From Myxococcales bacterium (GTDB taxonomy: Bacteria > Myxococcota_A > Polyangia > Polyangiales > Polyangiaceae), in the NCBI GenBank assembly GCA_016706225.1, contig JADJKB010000022.1:124001-188000 (forward strand): a stretch of 64,000 bases of DNA. Direction: 5' to 3'. How positions within the stretch are numbered: the first letter of the stretch is position 1; each line of letters opens with the position of its first letter. The notes beneath the pieces are model-generated. The model did not search any database and was not told the origin of the DNA. It was given only the letters and a program-made list of their open reading frames with translations. Shown in pieces: positions 50,948 through 60,200 of this stretch. A program made the translations under genes and the position numbers.

Positions 50948-51718
50948 ATGGACGACAGCGAACTTTTGCGCAGGATCCATGAATGTTTGCTGGCGGAGAT
51001 CGAGTTCTGGGGCAAGGGCTCAGCAACGGGAAGCGTCTTTCGCGCGCCAGGCGTGGTTGCCGCCGTCACTCCCGCCACGCCCGATCGCTCCATCTTCAAC
51101 AGCGTCGCTCCCGACGATCTCGGATCCCTCGAAGCTTGTTACGACCTGCTCGTGCGCAGCTATCGCGAGGCTGGGGTGCGCGCTTTCACCGTGTGGGTCC
51201 CACCAGCCAACTCCGCGCTCGAGCGGTTCCTCGAAGCGCGCGGACACGTGCTCGATGGACGTCCCGCAGCCATGGCCGCCCCAATGAGTGAGATCGAAAT
51301 CCCGGAGCCCGGCGATCTCGAATGGGAAGAGACGCGAGACATCAGCATCGTCGCCCGCCTCAACGATGCGGCCTACGGGTTTCCACCGCCGGCGTTCGAA
51401 GCCGCCGTCACCCGTTGGCCCCATTCCCCCGGTTGGTACGGCTACCTCGGGCGGCGAGAGGGCAGAGCCGTCTCCTGCGTGCTCGCGTACGAGAGCGCCG
51501 ATGGCGACTGCAGCATCTCCGGCGTCGCATCACTACCGGACGCGAGAGGGCGAGGCATCGCGGGCCGGCTGATGGGACGTGCGCTCGCGAGGGCGCGCGA
51601 GCGCGGGGCGACCAGCACGAGCCTGCAGGCCAGCCCCAAAGGCAAGTCCGTCTACGCCAAGCTCGGGTATCGAGATCTCGGCGGGATGAGCCTGTGGGAG
51701 CACCGCACGCCCGCATGA
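50948..51718 (+). CDS. GNAT-family N-acetyltransferase
   Basis: 256 residues. The N-terminal half is a divergent GNAT-like domain (LLVRSYREAGVRAFTVWVPP, ALERFLEARGHVLDG). The C-terminal half has the acetyl-CoA site: CSISGVASLPDARGRGIAGR (R/QxxGxG/A motif), LMGRALARARERGATST, KGKSVYAKLGYRDLG. Substrate not predictable. It lies 70 bases after the small lipoprotein gene. Confidence 0.9.
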   Translation: MDDSELLRRIHECLLAEIEFWGKGSATGSVFRAPGVVAAVTPATPDRSIFNSVAPDDLGSLEACYDLLVRSYREAGVRAFTVWVPPANSALERFLEARGHVLDGRPAAMAAPMSEIEIPEPGDLEWEETRDISIVARLNDAAYGFPPPAFEAAVTRWPHSPGWYGYLGRREGRAVSCVLAYESADGDCSISGVASLPDARGRGIAGRLMGRALARARERGATSTSLQASPKGKSVYAKLGYRDLGGMSLWEHRTPA

Positions 51719-51890
51719 CGATGCGTCGCCTGGTGTGACCGCGCGCAGCGGGCGCACTGCGAGAGCCGCGCCGTGGCGAACCAGCGGTCGTTCCAGTGCC
51801 GCCACAGCTTTGCGTCAGTGGCGGCAAATTGCGGGATTTTTGTGTAGGTCTCAGGGATCCAGAGCCCCCACCCCAGCGTACAATTCGGTC

Positions 51891-53774
51891 ATGCGACCCC
51901 ACTCTCGTCTGGCGCTTTGGATCCTGACCCTCTTCGCCTGCGTTGCGCTCTTTGCCTGCGGCGACCATCGAGGTGACGGCGCGACCCTTCCGGCGTCGCC
52001 GTCAGCACGTCCCGCCGATCGGGTGATCGCAACCATCCTGATGACCAACGATCAGCTCACGCTGATCGGATTGCGACCGGCGACCGGCAACGAGCTGCCG
52101 GAACCCCAAGCAGTCGCGCCGGTCCTGGGCTGGCAGTACGAAGACAGCTCCGGGAAGATCGTAGAGAGCGGTACCGTCACCGTGCCAGTGGTCACCCTCG
52201 CGGAGTTTGATGAGAACGGCAAACCGGCACCGGTGACCACGGTTGCCGGCGCGGCCACGCTCGAGGTGCAGATCCCGAACGTCGATGGCACCTTCGTGCT
52301 GTTTGACCCGGCGGCAACCGGCGGAACGACTCAGAAGTCCTGGGGGGGCCTGCTCAAGAAGCTGAAACTGTATATCAAGAAGTTGATTGGGAAGTTCAAG
52401 CTCGACAACGGCTCGGGCAATGGAGGCAGCGGTGGGAGCGTGGCCTCGGGCGGAACGAGCGCGGGCGGCGCGAGCGCAGGCGGCGCTTCAACAGGCGGCG
52501 CGAGCGCAGGCGGTGCAAGCGTGGGCGGCGCGAGCGCAGGTGGTGCTTCCACCGGCGGCGCATCCACCGGCGGTGCAGGCCCTGGTGGCCCAGGGCAAGG
52601 CCCGGCCGCCGAGAGCGGCCCCACCGTGCAGATGGCCAAACCCAAGACGGAGTGCGTCGGCATGACCATCCTGGTGGTCGCCGAGGGCTACACCAAGGCC
52701 GAAGAGACCAAGTTTCAGGCCGACGCCGAGCAGATCATCGGCGCCATCAGCACCCACTCGGGGTACCAGGAGCACTGGAGCGACGTCGCCGTATACCGCA
52801 AGTTCTTCGTCTCGAACGACTCGGGGATCTCGGACCCGGCCGCGTCCATCACCCGCGACACGGCCTTCCGCTTCCAGCACGACGCCGTCGTCCACCGCTC
52901 GATCGGTCCAGCCGAGGACGTGCCGGCCGCGAACGTGGCGGCGGTTGCTGCCGCCAAGGGCGAGGTCAACGCCGACGCGGTGCTCTACATCGCCAACATC
53001 AACGAGTGGGCGGGTGCTGCGCGCCCGTGGTCGCGCGAAGGTTACGTAGCGGCGCACCCGCAGGCCGGCCTCATCATGTCGCACGAGCTGGCCCACGCCC
53101 TGTTCGATCTCGCCGACGAGTACTCCGACGGCACCTGCAATCCGGCGAACTCCTTTCAGGGCCCGAACGTCGCGCTGAGCCTCGAGGCCTTGCCTTGGAC
53201 CAGCCTGCTGACCCCCGGCGTCGCCCTGCCCACCACGGGCGGCGGCGCCGACACGGTCGGAGCCTACGAGGGCGCGCTCTATTGCACCACGGGCGCCTAC
53301 CGCCCGCAGGACACCTGCAAGATGCGCGATGCTTCGGTCGGCTTCTGCAAGGTTTGCCTTGCGCAGATCGAGTCACGCTTCCAGCTGCGCACGGCGGCCT
53401 GCCACCAAGGAACCTGTGAGCACAGCGCGTGCACCACCGGCAGCGCGCTGACGAAGGGTTGCGACTCGTGCACGGCCTCGGTGTGCGATGCAATGCCGGA
53501 ATGCTGCAGCACGGAGAAGGGCAAGGGCTGGACTGAAGCCTGTGTGCAGCTCGCCAAGGACACGGCCGGGCCTTGCCGGGGAGTGTGTTACGACGGCAAA
53601 TCGAGCTGCTCGCACACCGAGTGCACTGACGGCGCCTCCCTGACATCGAGCTGCAGCACCTGCGCCGACGCGGTGTGCAAGAAGGACGCCTTCTGCTGCT
53701 CGAACAAGTGGGACGCAATCTGCGCCAACGAGGCAGAACGCGACCCGTACTGTTCGTGCAAGACCAGTCAGTGA
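51891..53774 (+). CDS. Secreted M64-type metallopeptidase lipoprotein
   Basis: 627 residues from the ATG at 51891 (lipobox CVALFACG). An N-terminal beta domain (about 40-150) is followed by a Gly/Ala/Ser linker (about 165-240, ASAGGASTGGASAGG). The peptidase domain has VGMTILVVAEGYTKAEETKF, DADAVLYIANINEWAGAA-like strands and the zinc motif SHELAHALFDLADEYSD (HExxH plus DEY), as in M64 (IgA-peptidase) enzymes. The last about 120 residues are two Cys modules (HSACTTGSALTKGCDSC, SVCDAMPECCS; and HTECTDGASLTSSCSTC, CKKDAFCCSNKWDAIC). It should cleave proteins outside the cell, for example during predation. Confidence 0.9.
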   Translation: MRPHSRLALWILTLFACVALFACGDHRGDGATLPASPSARPADRVIATILMTNDQLTLIGLRPATGNELPEPQAVAPVLGWQYEDSSGKIVESGTVTVPVVTLAEFDENGKPAPVTTVAGAATLEVQIPNVDGTFVLFDPAATGGTTQKSWGGLLKKLKLYIKKLIGKFKLDNGSGNGGSGGSVASGGTSAGGASAGGASTGGASAGGASVGGASAGGASTGGASTGGAGPGGPGQGPAAESGPTVQMAKPKTECVGMTILVVAEGYTKAEETKFQADAEQIIGAISTHSGYQEHWSDVAVYRKFFVSNDSGISDPAASITRDTAFRFQHDAVVHRSIGPAEDVPAANVAAVAAAKGEVNADAVLYIANINEWAGAARPWSREGYVAAHPQAGLIMSHELAHALFDLADEYSDGTCNPANSFQGPNVALSLEALPWTSLLTPGVALPTTGGGADTVGAYEGALYCTTGAYRPQDTCKMRDASVGFCKVCLAQIESRFQLRTAACHQGTCEHSACTTGSALTKGCDSCTASVCDAMPECCSTEKGKGWTEACVQLAKDTAGPCRGVCYDGKSSCSHTECTDGASLTSSCSTCADAVCKKDAFCCSNKWDAICANEAERDPYCSCKTSQ

Positions 53775-53831
53775 TCTCGTCCCGTCGAGCGCTTGGTTGT
53801 CAGCCGGGCGCAGTTTAGCGATGCTCTCGGC

Positions 53832-56075
53832 ATGGCGCGAGACGACTGGAAACCGACGGCGTGCATTCTCTGCGAGTGTAACTGCGGCATCGAGGTCGAG
53901 CTCGGAGGCGAGGGTGGTCGGCATCTGGTGCGGCTGCGCGGGGATCGACGTCACCCTGTCTCGCGGGGCTACGCCTGCGAAAAAGCCCACCGCCTCGACT
54001 ACTACCAGCACGCACGCGACCGACTGATGACGCCGCTTCGGCGGCGCGCCGACGGTGAGTTCGAGGCCATCGACTGGGACACCGCGATCCGCGAGGTCGC
54101 GGAGCGATTGGGGCGGGTGCGTGACCAGCACGGCGGGGACTCGATCTTTTATTACGGCGGCGGCGGCCAGGCGAACCACCTGCCCGGCGCCTACGCGACC
54201 GCGACCCGGGCAGCCCTCGGTTCGCGTTATCGCTCGAACGCCCTGGCGCAGGAGAAGACCGGCGAGATCTGGGTCAGCCACCGCATGCTCGGCGCCGCGA
54301 CCCGCGCCGACTTCGAGCACGCGGACGTGGCGCTGTTCCTCGGAAAGAACCCCTGGCACTCCCACTCGATTCCGCGGGCGCGCATCACCCTCAAAGAGCT
54401 GTCGAGGGATCCGGCTCGCTCGCTGATCGTGATCGATCCGCGGCGGACCGAGACCGCCGAGCTCGCCGACATCCACCTGCAGGTCCGCCCTGGCACCGAT
54501 GCCTGGCTGCTCTCGGCCATGCTCGGGATCCTATCGTCCGAGGACCTGCTGGACCGAGCGTTCCTGGCGAAGCACGCGCTGGGGCTCGAGACACTGCTGG
54601 CGGCCCTCGGCGCGATCGACGTAGCCGGATGCTGCGCCCGCGCCGGCGTCGATGAGGAGCTGGTACGCCGCGCGACCCACGCGATCGCCAGCGCCCGCGC
54701 CTTCTCCAGCTTCGAGGATCTCGGCGTGCAGATGAACAAGAACTCGACGCTCGTGAGCTACCTCCACCGACTGCTCATCGTGCTGACCGGGAACCTGGGA
54801 AAACCCGGGACACATTTCATCCCCACCCCGCTGGTGCCGTTCATCAGCGGCGACTCAGGCCGCAAGAGCCCGGTGGTCGGCGCCCCGATCATCAGCGGCC
54901 TGGTACCGTGCAACGTGATCGCCGAAGAGATCCTCACCGACCACGAGCGGCGTTACCGCGCGATGATCGTCGAGGCCGCGAACCCGGCTCACTCACTCGC
55001 CGACTCACAGCGCATACGCGAGGCCCTCGGCGCGCTCGACACCCTCGTGGTCATCGACGTGGCGCTGACGGAGACCGCGAGGCTCGCGGACTACGTTTTG
55101 CCCGCGGCAACGCAGTACGAAAAGGCCGAGGCCTCCTTCTTCAACTTCGAGTTCCCGGAGAACTGCTTTCAGCTGCGCCCGCGGCTCTTCCCGCCGCCCT
55201 CGGGCCCGCTGCCAGAGGCCGAGATCCACGCGCGCCTGGTCGAGGCCCTCGGGCAGCTCACCGACGCCGACCTCGAGCCGCTTCGCGCCGCGGCAAAACG
55301 AGGCCGCACGGCGTATGCCGAGGCGCTGCTCGGGAACGTGATGAGCGACCGCCGCCTCGCGGGTCAGATCGCGGTGCTGCTCTATCGCACGCTCGAGCTA
55401 CCGGAAGAGTCCCACGAGGGCGCGGTGTTGTTCGGGTTGGCGCTGCGACTGGTCATGCAGCACGGCGCGTCCGTGTCCCGCGCGGGATTCACCGGCACGC
55501 CGGCGGAGATGGCCGAGGCGGTGTTCTCGGCCATCTTGGCTCAGCCATCCGGGGTCGTGTTCGCCGTCGATGAGTGGAGCGACGTGCTCGGACGCATCAA
55601 GACCGAGAGCGGCAAGATCGAGCTCGTGCTGCCGGACCTGCTCGAAGAGCTCGCTAAGGTGCTCGCGACTCCGGCCGACGCACTCGATGCGAGCTTTCCA
55701 TTCGTGCTCTCCGCCGGAGAGCGGCGATCGTTCACGGCGAACACCATCCTTCGAGATCCGGCCTGGCGGAACAAAGACGCCGACGGTTCGCTGCGCGTGA
55801 GCCGAACCGACGCGGAAGCGCTCGGTGTGACGAGCGGTGATCGGTTGCGCGTCACCACTCGTCGCGGATCGGCGGTCGTGCCGGTCGAGGTCACGAGCAG
55901 CCTGCAAGCCGGCCACATCTCGCTGCCGAACGGGCTCGGCCTCAACTACCCGACGGACAGCGGGGACAGCGTGACGGGGGTCGCGCCGAACGAGTTGACG
56001 GCGCTCGACGAGCGCGATGCCTTTGTGGGCACACCCTGGCACAAACACGTGCCGGCGCGACTCGAACGGGTGTGA
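53832..56075 (+). CDS. Molybdopterin-dependent oxidoreductase (formate-dehydrogenase/nitrate-reductase superfamily)
   Basis: 747 residues from the ATG at 53832. N-terminal [4Fe-4S] site CILCECNCGIEVEL ... GYACEK, then REVAERLGRVRDQHGGDSIF, YYGGGGQANHLPGAY, VALFLGKNPWHSHS, LIVIDPRRTETAELADIHLQ, RPGTDAWLLSAMLGIL, and a C-terminal Mo-binding barrel (NTILRDPAWRNKD, VSRTDAEALGVTSGDRLRV, ISLPNGLGLNYP). The position of the Mo ligand shows no obvious Cys or Sec. No electron-transfer partner or chaperone gene is adjacent, so substrate and partner are unknown. Confidence 0.92.
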   Translation: MARDDWKPTACILCECNCGIEVELGGEGGRHLVRLRGDRRHPVSRGYACEKAHRLDYYQHARDRLMTPLRRRADGEFEAIDWDTAIREVAERLGRVRDQHGGDSIFYYGGGGQANHLPGAYATATRAALGSRYRSNALAQEKTGEIWVSHRMLGAATRADFEHADVALFLGKNPWHSHSIPRARITLKELSRDPARSLIVIDPRRTETAELADIHLQVRPGTDAWLLSAMLGILSSEDLLDRAFLAKHALGLETLLAALGAIDVAGCCARAGVDEELVRRATHAIASARAFSSFEDLGVQMNKNSTLVSYLHRLLIVLTGNLGKPGTHFIPTPLVPFISGDSGRKSPVVGAPIISGLVPCNVIAEEILTDHERRYRAMIVEAANPAHSLADSQRIREALGALDTLVVIDVALTETARLADYVLPAATQYEKAEASFFNFEFPENCFQLRPRLFPPPSGPLPEAEIHARLVEALGQLTDADLEPLRAAAKRGRTAYAEALLGNVMSDRRLAGQIAVLLYRTLELPEESHEGAVLFGLALRLVMQHGASVSRAGFTGTPAEMAEAVFSAILAQPSGVVFAVDEWSDVLGRIKTESGKIELVLPDLLEELAKVLATPADALDASFPFVLSAGERRSFTANTILRDPAWRNKDADGSLRVSRTDAEALGVTSGDRLRVTTRRGSAVVPVEVTSSLQAGHISLPNGLGLNYPTDSGDSVTGVAPNELTALDERDAFVGTPWHKHVPARLERV

Positions 56076-56105
56076 GCGCAGCGTCGGCGCGTGGCGGCGT
56101 CCCGT

Positions 56106-56513
56106 TCACTCGAGCGCTCGAGTCGGGTGCTCGGGTGGACGCGCGTTGCGCCGCAAGAAACCAAGCCCAATCGCCACCACCGCGAGCAAGAGCGGCAGGC
56201 TACCCACACCGAGCCCAAGGTTGGTGCACTGGGCCGCCTCTTGGTAGCCAACCTTTCGAATTCGTTCGACCACGTCGGGGCTGACCGCGCCGCTGTCGAC
56301 GACCTCGTCCACCTTCTTTTTCCCCAACAATGTACCGCCGACCCCTGTCCCGGGTACCGAGCACGAGACCGCCAGCGCCACCACACCGAGAATGAGCCCC
56401 GCGCGCGGACGCACGATGGCGACCGCAATGGCGGTGAGTCCGAGCAACACGGCAACCACTCCAAGGGCCAGCACGACGAAGGCCGGCCAGCCGCACTCTC
56501 GGAACATCTCCAT
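56106..56513 (-). CDS. Small membrane protein
   Basis: 135 residues. Hydrophobic segments near 10-33 (FVVLALGVVAVLLGLTAIAV), 38-58 (AGLILGVVALAVSCSVPG, adjoining GTGVGGTLLG) and 98-120 (VGSLPLLLAVVAIGLGFL), with a short soluble loop (VDEVVDSGAVSPDVVERIRK) and a basic C-terminus. It resembles small MotA/TolQ-like or DUF proteins of myxobacteria, but no family is certain. Convergent with the molybdopterin enzyme gene (30 bases) and divergent from the HAD gene. Confidence 0.75.
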   Translation of the reverse strand: MEMFRECGWPAFVVLALGVVAVLLGLTAIAVAIVRPRAGLILGVVALAVSCSVPGTGVGGTLLGKKKVDEVVDSGAVSPDVVERIRKVGYQEAAQCTNLGLGVGSLPLLLAVVAIGLGFLRRNARPPEHPTRALE

Positions 56514-56568
56514 CTGGTTTCACCCGTTGCCACGAGCCGCGGCCGTGACGTGAGGCTATCATGCACCT

Positions 56569-57252
56569 GTGCCCCGCCCCACGATTCTCCTGTTCGACAT
56601 CGATGGCACACTGGTCACGACCGGCGGTGCGGGTCGGCGCGCTATGGAGCGTGCGTTCGAGCGGATCACCGGGCGTCGCGATGCGACGGAGTTTCCGTTC
56701 GCCGGCATGACGGATCGGGCCATCGTGCGAACCGGACTGCGACACGTCCGTCACGCCGATGACGACCTGAACATGGCTCGCCTGCTCGCGGCGTACATCG
56801 AGCTCTTGTCACAAGAGGTCGCGAACGCACAGGAGTACGGTATGTATCCAGGTGTAGAGGCCGCGCTCGACGCCGCCTCGGCCGCGGCGAGCTTTGCCGT
56901 CGGACTCGGCACGGGCAACGTGCGCGACGGCGCCCGGATCAAGCTCGGACGCGTCGCACTCTTTTCGCGCTTCGGCTTCGGCGGTTTTGGCTGCGACCAC
57001 GAAGACCGCGCGGAGTTGGTCGGGACTGGCGCTCGGCGCGGGGCAGAGCAGCTCGGTGTGCCGCTGGCCGAGTGCCGCGTCGTGGTCATCGGTGACACCG
57101 TGCGCGACGTGGACGCCGCGCTCGCGAACGACGCCGAGTGTCTCGCGCTGGGCACCGGCGGCGAAGATCTATCGAAGCTCGAGGCGCGGGGCGCGACGGC
57201 GGTGTTTCGTGATTTGGCCGCGCCCGGTGCGCTCGAGATGTTGCTCGCCTGA
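56569..57252 (+). CDS. HAD-family hydrolase (phosphatase)
   Basis: 227 residues from a GTG. Motif I LLFDIDGTLVTTGG (nucleophile Asp), cap domain (AMERAFERITGR, DDDLNMARLLAAYIELLSQE), GLGTGN as motif II region, and motif IV CRVVVIGDTVRDVDAALAND. Size and cap fit phosphoglycolate-phosphatase-like haloacid dehalogenases; the actual substrate is unknown. Divergent from the small membrane protein. Confidence 0.93.
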   Translation: MPRPTILLFDIDGTLVTTGGAGRRAMERAFERITGRRDATEFPFAGMTDRAIVRTGLRHVRHADDDLNMARLLAAYIELLSQEVANAQEYGMYPGVEAALDAASAAASFAVGLGTGNVRDGARIKLGRVALFSRFGFGGFGCDHEDRAELVGTGARRGAEQLGVPLAECRVVVIGDTVRDVDAALANDAECLALGTGGEDLSKLEARGATAVFRDLAAPGALEMLLA

Positions 57253-57293
57253 CGACAACCGCGCGACGCCCAGCGAACCAGTTGACCGCGCTG

Positions 57294-58028
57294 CTACTTG
57301 CAGGCCGTTCCGACTTCCCAGCTCGATGGCCCGCCGTCGGGGTTGTAGCTGCACTTCATCACGGTCCAGCCGCTGCCACTGGCGGTCTTGCAAGGGTAAC
57401 CGCAATTTTCCCAGACGCCGCCAAAGCCCCCGGCGTAACACGTTGCACCGGCCAAAGGCGCGGTCTCCGGGCAGGGCGACGGCGGGTTCGTGCCTTGAGG
57501 GATCGACCAGCCTCCGGTGCCGCAGTACAGCTCCGTCTTCGGACACGAGTCGTAGGGTTTGGTCGGGTCGCAGGACTTCGCGTTGATCGCCCAGGCCTGG
57601 TACGTCGCGCCTTGGCACACGTACGTGAAGGTCTGTTTGCCGCTCTGACAGGCGATGTCGTACTTGCAGGTCGTGCCCTGAGCACAGGTTGCGAATGCGG
57701 ACGGCGGGTCCGGCGGGCAACCGACGTTCCCACCGCTGCCTCCGGCGCCGGCGCTGCCACCGACTGCGCCGCTGCCACCGGCGCCAGCACCGCCGCCTGT
57801 TGCGCCGTAACCCCCGACACCCGCGCTGCCGCCGGTTGCGCCGTACCCGCCGGTTGCGCCGCTGCCCCCCGTTGCGTTGCCCCCGGTTGCGCCGCTGCCT
57901 CCGGTAGAAACGCTGCCGCCGCTACCTGTGCTTTGCGAGTCGGTCTCGCCACCGCATGCGAGCGGCACTCCCGCGAGTGTTGCGGTGACCACGAACGGGA
58001 CCCGAAATCGGCGCTGTTTTGCACGCAT
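57294..58028 (-). CDS. Lipoprotein with Gly/Ala/Tyr linker and Cys-rich domain
   Basis: 244 residues from the ATG at 58028. Signal TLAGVPLACG, then a linker of about 75 residues with GATGGYGATGGSAG-like repeats, then a Cys-containing domain: CPPDPPSAFATCAQGTTCKY, CQSGKQTFTYVCQGATYQAW, YDSCPKTELYCGTGGWSIPQ, CYAGGFGGVWENCGYPCKTA, VMKCSYNPDGG. Function unknown. It is convergent with the HAD gene and lies 110 bases downstream of the flippase-like gene on the same strand. Confidence 0.86.
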   Translation of the reverse strand: MRAKQRRFRVPFVVTATLAGVPLACGGETDSQSTGSGGSVSTGGSGATGGNATGGSGATGGYGATGGSAGVGGYGATGGGAGAGGSGAVGGSAGAGGSGGNVGCPPDPPSAFATCAQGTTCKYDIACQSGKQTFTYVCQGATYQAWAINAKSCDPTKPYDSCPKTELYCGTGGWSIPQGTNPPSPCPETAPLAGATCYAGGFGGVWENCGYPCKTASGSGWTVMKCSYNPDGGPSSWEVGTACK

Positions 58029-58138
58029 TCCTAGCAAGATAGCGGGCTCTCTCGACTTGACCAAGGTCATCGACAAACCCCCGCGCTTTCTGGGGGCCCC
58101 GCCTCGACGCAAGCGCGGAGCTGCGCCTCGGGTACAGG

Positions 58139-58987
58139 TCAACGCGAGAGCGCACGCTCCACGAAGCGCGGCGCGAACACCAGCCCCACGAGCCCCGGCA
58201 GCACTTGCTCGAGCAAGCTGAAGGCGAGCGCTGCGCCAAACAAGGTCTCCGCCGGCGCGACTCCGGACATCAGGACCACGACCAACGTCTCGCGCACTCC
58301 GAGGCCCATCAGCGCAACCGGCAGCTTGGCGCCCAGCAAACACAGCGGGAAAAAGAGCAGGGTCGCTCCGAGCGGTGCCGACGAACCCAGCGCCCACAGA
58401 CATAGGGCAAACACCACGAGCTGACCGGCCGCCATGCTCGTCGACCAGACGAAGGTCGACGCGATCGCCACGCCACGCGCGCCGCCGCGCCGCGCCCAGC
58501 TCAGCGCCCATGCCAGAATGAGCAGCACTCCGAGCGCATACCAGGACGAGTGCATCAGCGCGGCACCGACACCAGTCAGAACGAGCAGCGACGCGACCTT
58601 CGCGACGAGCAGCGTGAACTCGGCTGCTAGCGCGGCCTTGGCGTCTACTCCGTGTTCGCGCTTCAGGAAGAGCGCGCGTGCGGGCTTGCCGACCACCAAG
58701 CTCAAGCCCGCGTGCAGCGCGAGGTGCCCGAGGGTCGCGGACAACGCGGTGCGAAGCGGGACGCGAACGCCGTGGGCGGCGAGTGCGCTCCGGAGAGCCA
58801 GAGCCGACAGCGGCAGGTTGATGGCGAGGGCCACCAGCATCGCGAGGCCGAGGGGTAGCGCCTGTGCGTGGCCGAACGCCGCGACGATACGGCCAGCATC
58901 CAGCCTGCGGAGCAGGGTGAAGAACAGCCCCACCGTGACGACGAGCCCGAGCGCAGCGAACCAGCGCTTCCGGACGGAGGTTGTCAC
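58139..58987 (-). CDS. Polytopic membrane protein of the flippase-like (LPG synthase TM/UPF0104) type
   Basis: 282 residues from the GTG at 58987, which overlaps the stop of the radical-SAM gene (GTGA). About 7-8 TM segments: RWFAALGLVVTVGLFFTLL, LGLAMLVALAINLPLSALAL, LHAGLSLVVGKPARALFLKR, VAKVASLLVLTGVGAAL, LGVLLILAWALSWARRGG, VFALCLWALG, and GAKLPVALMGLGVRETLVVV, LLEQVLPGLVGLVFAPRF. The GLGVRE motif with flanking helices is typical of this family, which moves or flips lipids (for example in lipid-linked sugar pathways). Strong coupling to the radical-SAM gene suggests it handles that enzyme's lipid product. Confidence 0.87.
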   Translation of the reverse strand: MTTSVRKRWFAALGLVVTVGLFFTLLRRLDAGRIVAAFGHAQALPLGLAMLVALAINLPLSALALRSALAAHGVRVPLRTALSATLGHLALHAGLSLVVGKPARALFLKREHGVDAKAALAAEFTLLVAKVASLLVLTGVGAALMHSSWYALGVLLILAWALSWARRGGARGVAIASTFVWSTSMAAGQLVVFALCLWALGSSAPLGATLLFFPLCLLGAKLPVALMGLGVRETLVVVLMSGVAPAETLFGAALAFSLLEQVLPGLVGLVFAPRFVERALSR

Positions 58988-60000
58988 CCCGCCATCCTCG
59001 CGAGCTCGCCGAAGCGCCGGGTCGCGAGGTTCCACCAGGCGCTCGGCCGGAGAGCAAATAAGAGGTTCTTCTCGATGTTGTGCGCGCACTGGCAGACGTG
59101 GCCGCTGCAGTCGATGCGGGGCATGCGACGAAAGGCCTCGCCCACACCAACGTCGAGCACGTTGGGCGCGGGTTGCGCCTGCGGATCGTTCACGCTGCGG
59201 GAGCACGGATACATGCAGCCGTCGACCTCGAGCCGCGCGGTGATGCGTCCGGCGTGGGTGCGCAGGCCATGCTGCTCCGGAAAACCGAGCAGCTCCCTGA
59301 GCCCGGCGGGGGAGTTCCAGAGCCAGCGCTGCGCGTCCTTGTCGGCGAGCAGCTCACGCAGCACTGCCCGATAGCGTTCGACCTCCGGGGCCTCGGGGTT
59401 CGCTGCGGTCGAGCCGAGCACGTGCGTCGCGCCCGGCTGCAGCACGACGCGAGTATCGAAGCGCGTGGCCAGCCCGAGGAAGTAGGGCAGCTGCTCCAGG
59501 TTGTCGCGGAAGAGCGTGACGGAGAGCACCCGCGGTTTGTTCGCGCGTACGAGCGCAGCGAGCCCACCGAGCAAGCGCGCGTGGGAGCCGGCCCCGCGAT
59601 ACCGATCGTGGATCGCCTCGGGACCGTCAATGCTGACCAAGAACGAGTCCGACGCGTCGACGACTCCCGGGCGTTCCATCAAGAGCGCTCCGTTGGTGTT
59701 CACGCTGCTCGTCATGCGTCGCCGCCGCACGTGCCGGAGCAGCTCCTCGAGATCCTTGCGCATCAGCGGCTCGCCACCGGTAAAGTGAACCCGCCGGCAG
59801 CCGAGCTCGGCCAGCTGATCGATGATGTCGAGCGCCGTCTCGGTCGGCAGCCCTTCCGGGCCACTGTGCCGATCACAGAACGGGCAGCGGGAGTTGCAGC
59901 GGTGGGTGATGGCCCAGCCGATGCCGAGGAGCTGCGGGCGATCGAGGAGCGACGCCTGGAGAAACCGCCCCGCGCTCTCGAACGTCCTCCCGAGTCGCAT
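58984..60000 (-). CDS. Radical SAM protein with C-terminal Cys cluster (SPASM-like)
   Basis: 338 residues. Radical SAM core: AITHRCNSRCPFCDRHSGPE (CxxxCxxC for the SAM [4Fe-4S] cluster), RRVHFTGGEPLMRKDLEELL (GGEP), SSVNTNGALL, DSFLVSIDGPEAIHDRYRGA. The C-terminal part has further Cys (VDGCMYPCSRSV, DCSGHVCQCAHNIEKN), suggesting one auxiliary cluster as in SPASM enzymes. By family it makes a 5'-deoxyadenosyl radical; substrate unknown. The sequence is related to the radical-SAM protein at 62690 across the divergent region. Confidence 0.92.
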   Translation of the reverse strand: MRLGRTFESAGRFLQASLLDRPQLLGIGWAITHRCNSRCPFCDRHSGPEGLPTETALDIIDQLAELGCRRVHFTGGEPLMRKDLEELLRHVRRRRMTSSVNTNGALLMERPGVVDASDSFLVSIDGPEAIHDRYRGAGSHARLLGGLAALVRANKPRVLSVTLFRDNLEQLPYFLGLATRFDTRVVLQPGATHVLGSTAANPEAPEVERYRAVLRELLADKDAQRWLWNSPAGLRELLGFPEQHGLRTHAGRITARLEVDGCMYPCSRSVNDPQAQPAPNVLDVGVGEAFRRMPRIDCSGHVCQCAHNIEKNLLFALRPSAWWNLATRRFGELARMAG

Positions 60001-60036
60001 GACCGAATCAGCCTAGCCCGGCGGCCTCTGGGCTTC

Positions 60037-60075
60037 ATTCCCCCCGACCGAGCGCAGCGAGGGCCGGGGGGGAAT
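60037..60075. repeat. Intergenic inverted repeat (hairpin element 4)
   Basis: ATTCCCCCC (60037-60045) pairs with GGGGGGAAT (60067-60075), followed by short GC-rich palindromes (GGAGCGGCCGCGAGCGGC area). It lies in the 200-base divergent region between the radical-SAM gene (minus) and the membrane protein gene (plus); apart from it nothing distinct is seen there. Confidence 0.45.
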
Positions 60076-60200
60076 CGACCGCCGGAGCGGCCGCGAGCGG
60101 CGCGCATTGTCGTGGCTTTGGCCCGCCGCGCGCGGCCGCGACGCCGGGCGATGGGGGGCAGCATGTCCCTGTCGTGGCCGCTCGGGTTAGATCTGTCGCC

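Noticed and set aside
53832..56075. Naming the molybdopterin enzyme as formate dehydrogenase (fdh)
   Set aside because: No Sec or Cys Mo ligand recognised and no fdh partner genes; the substrate cannot be told from sequence alone.
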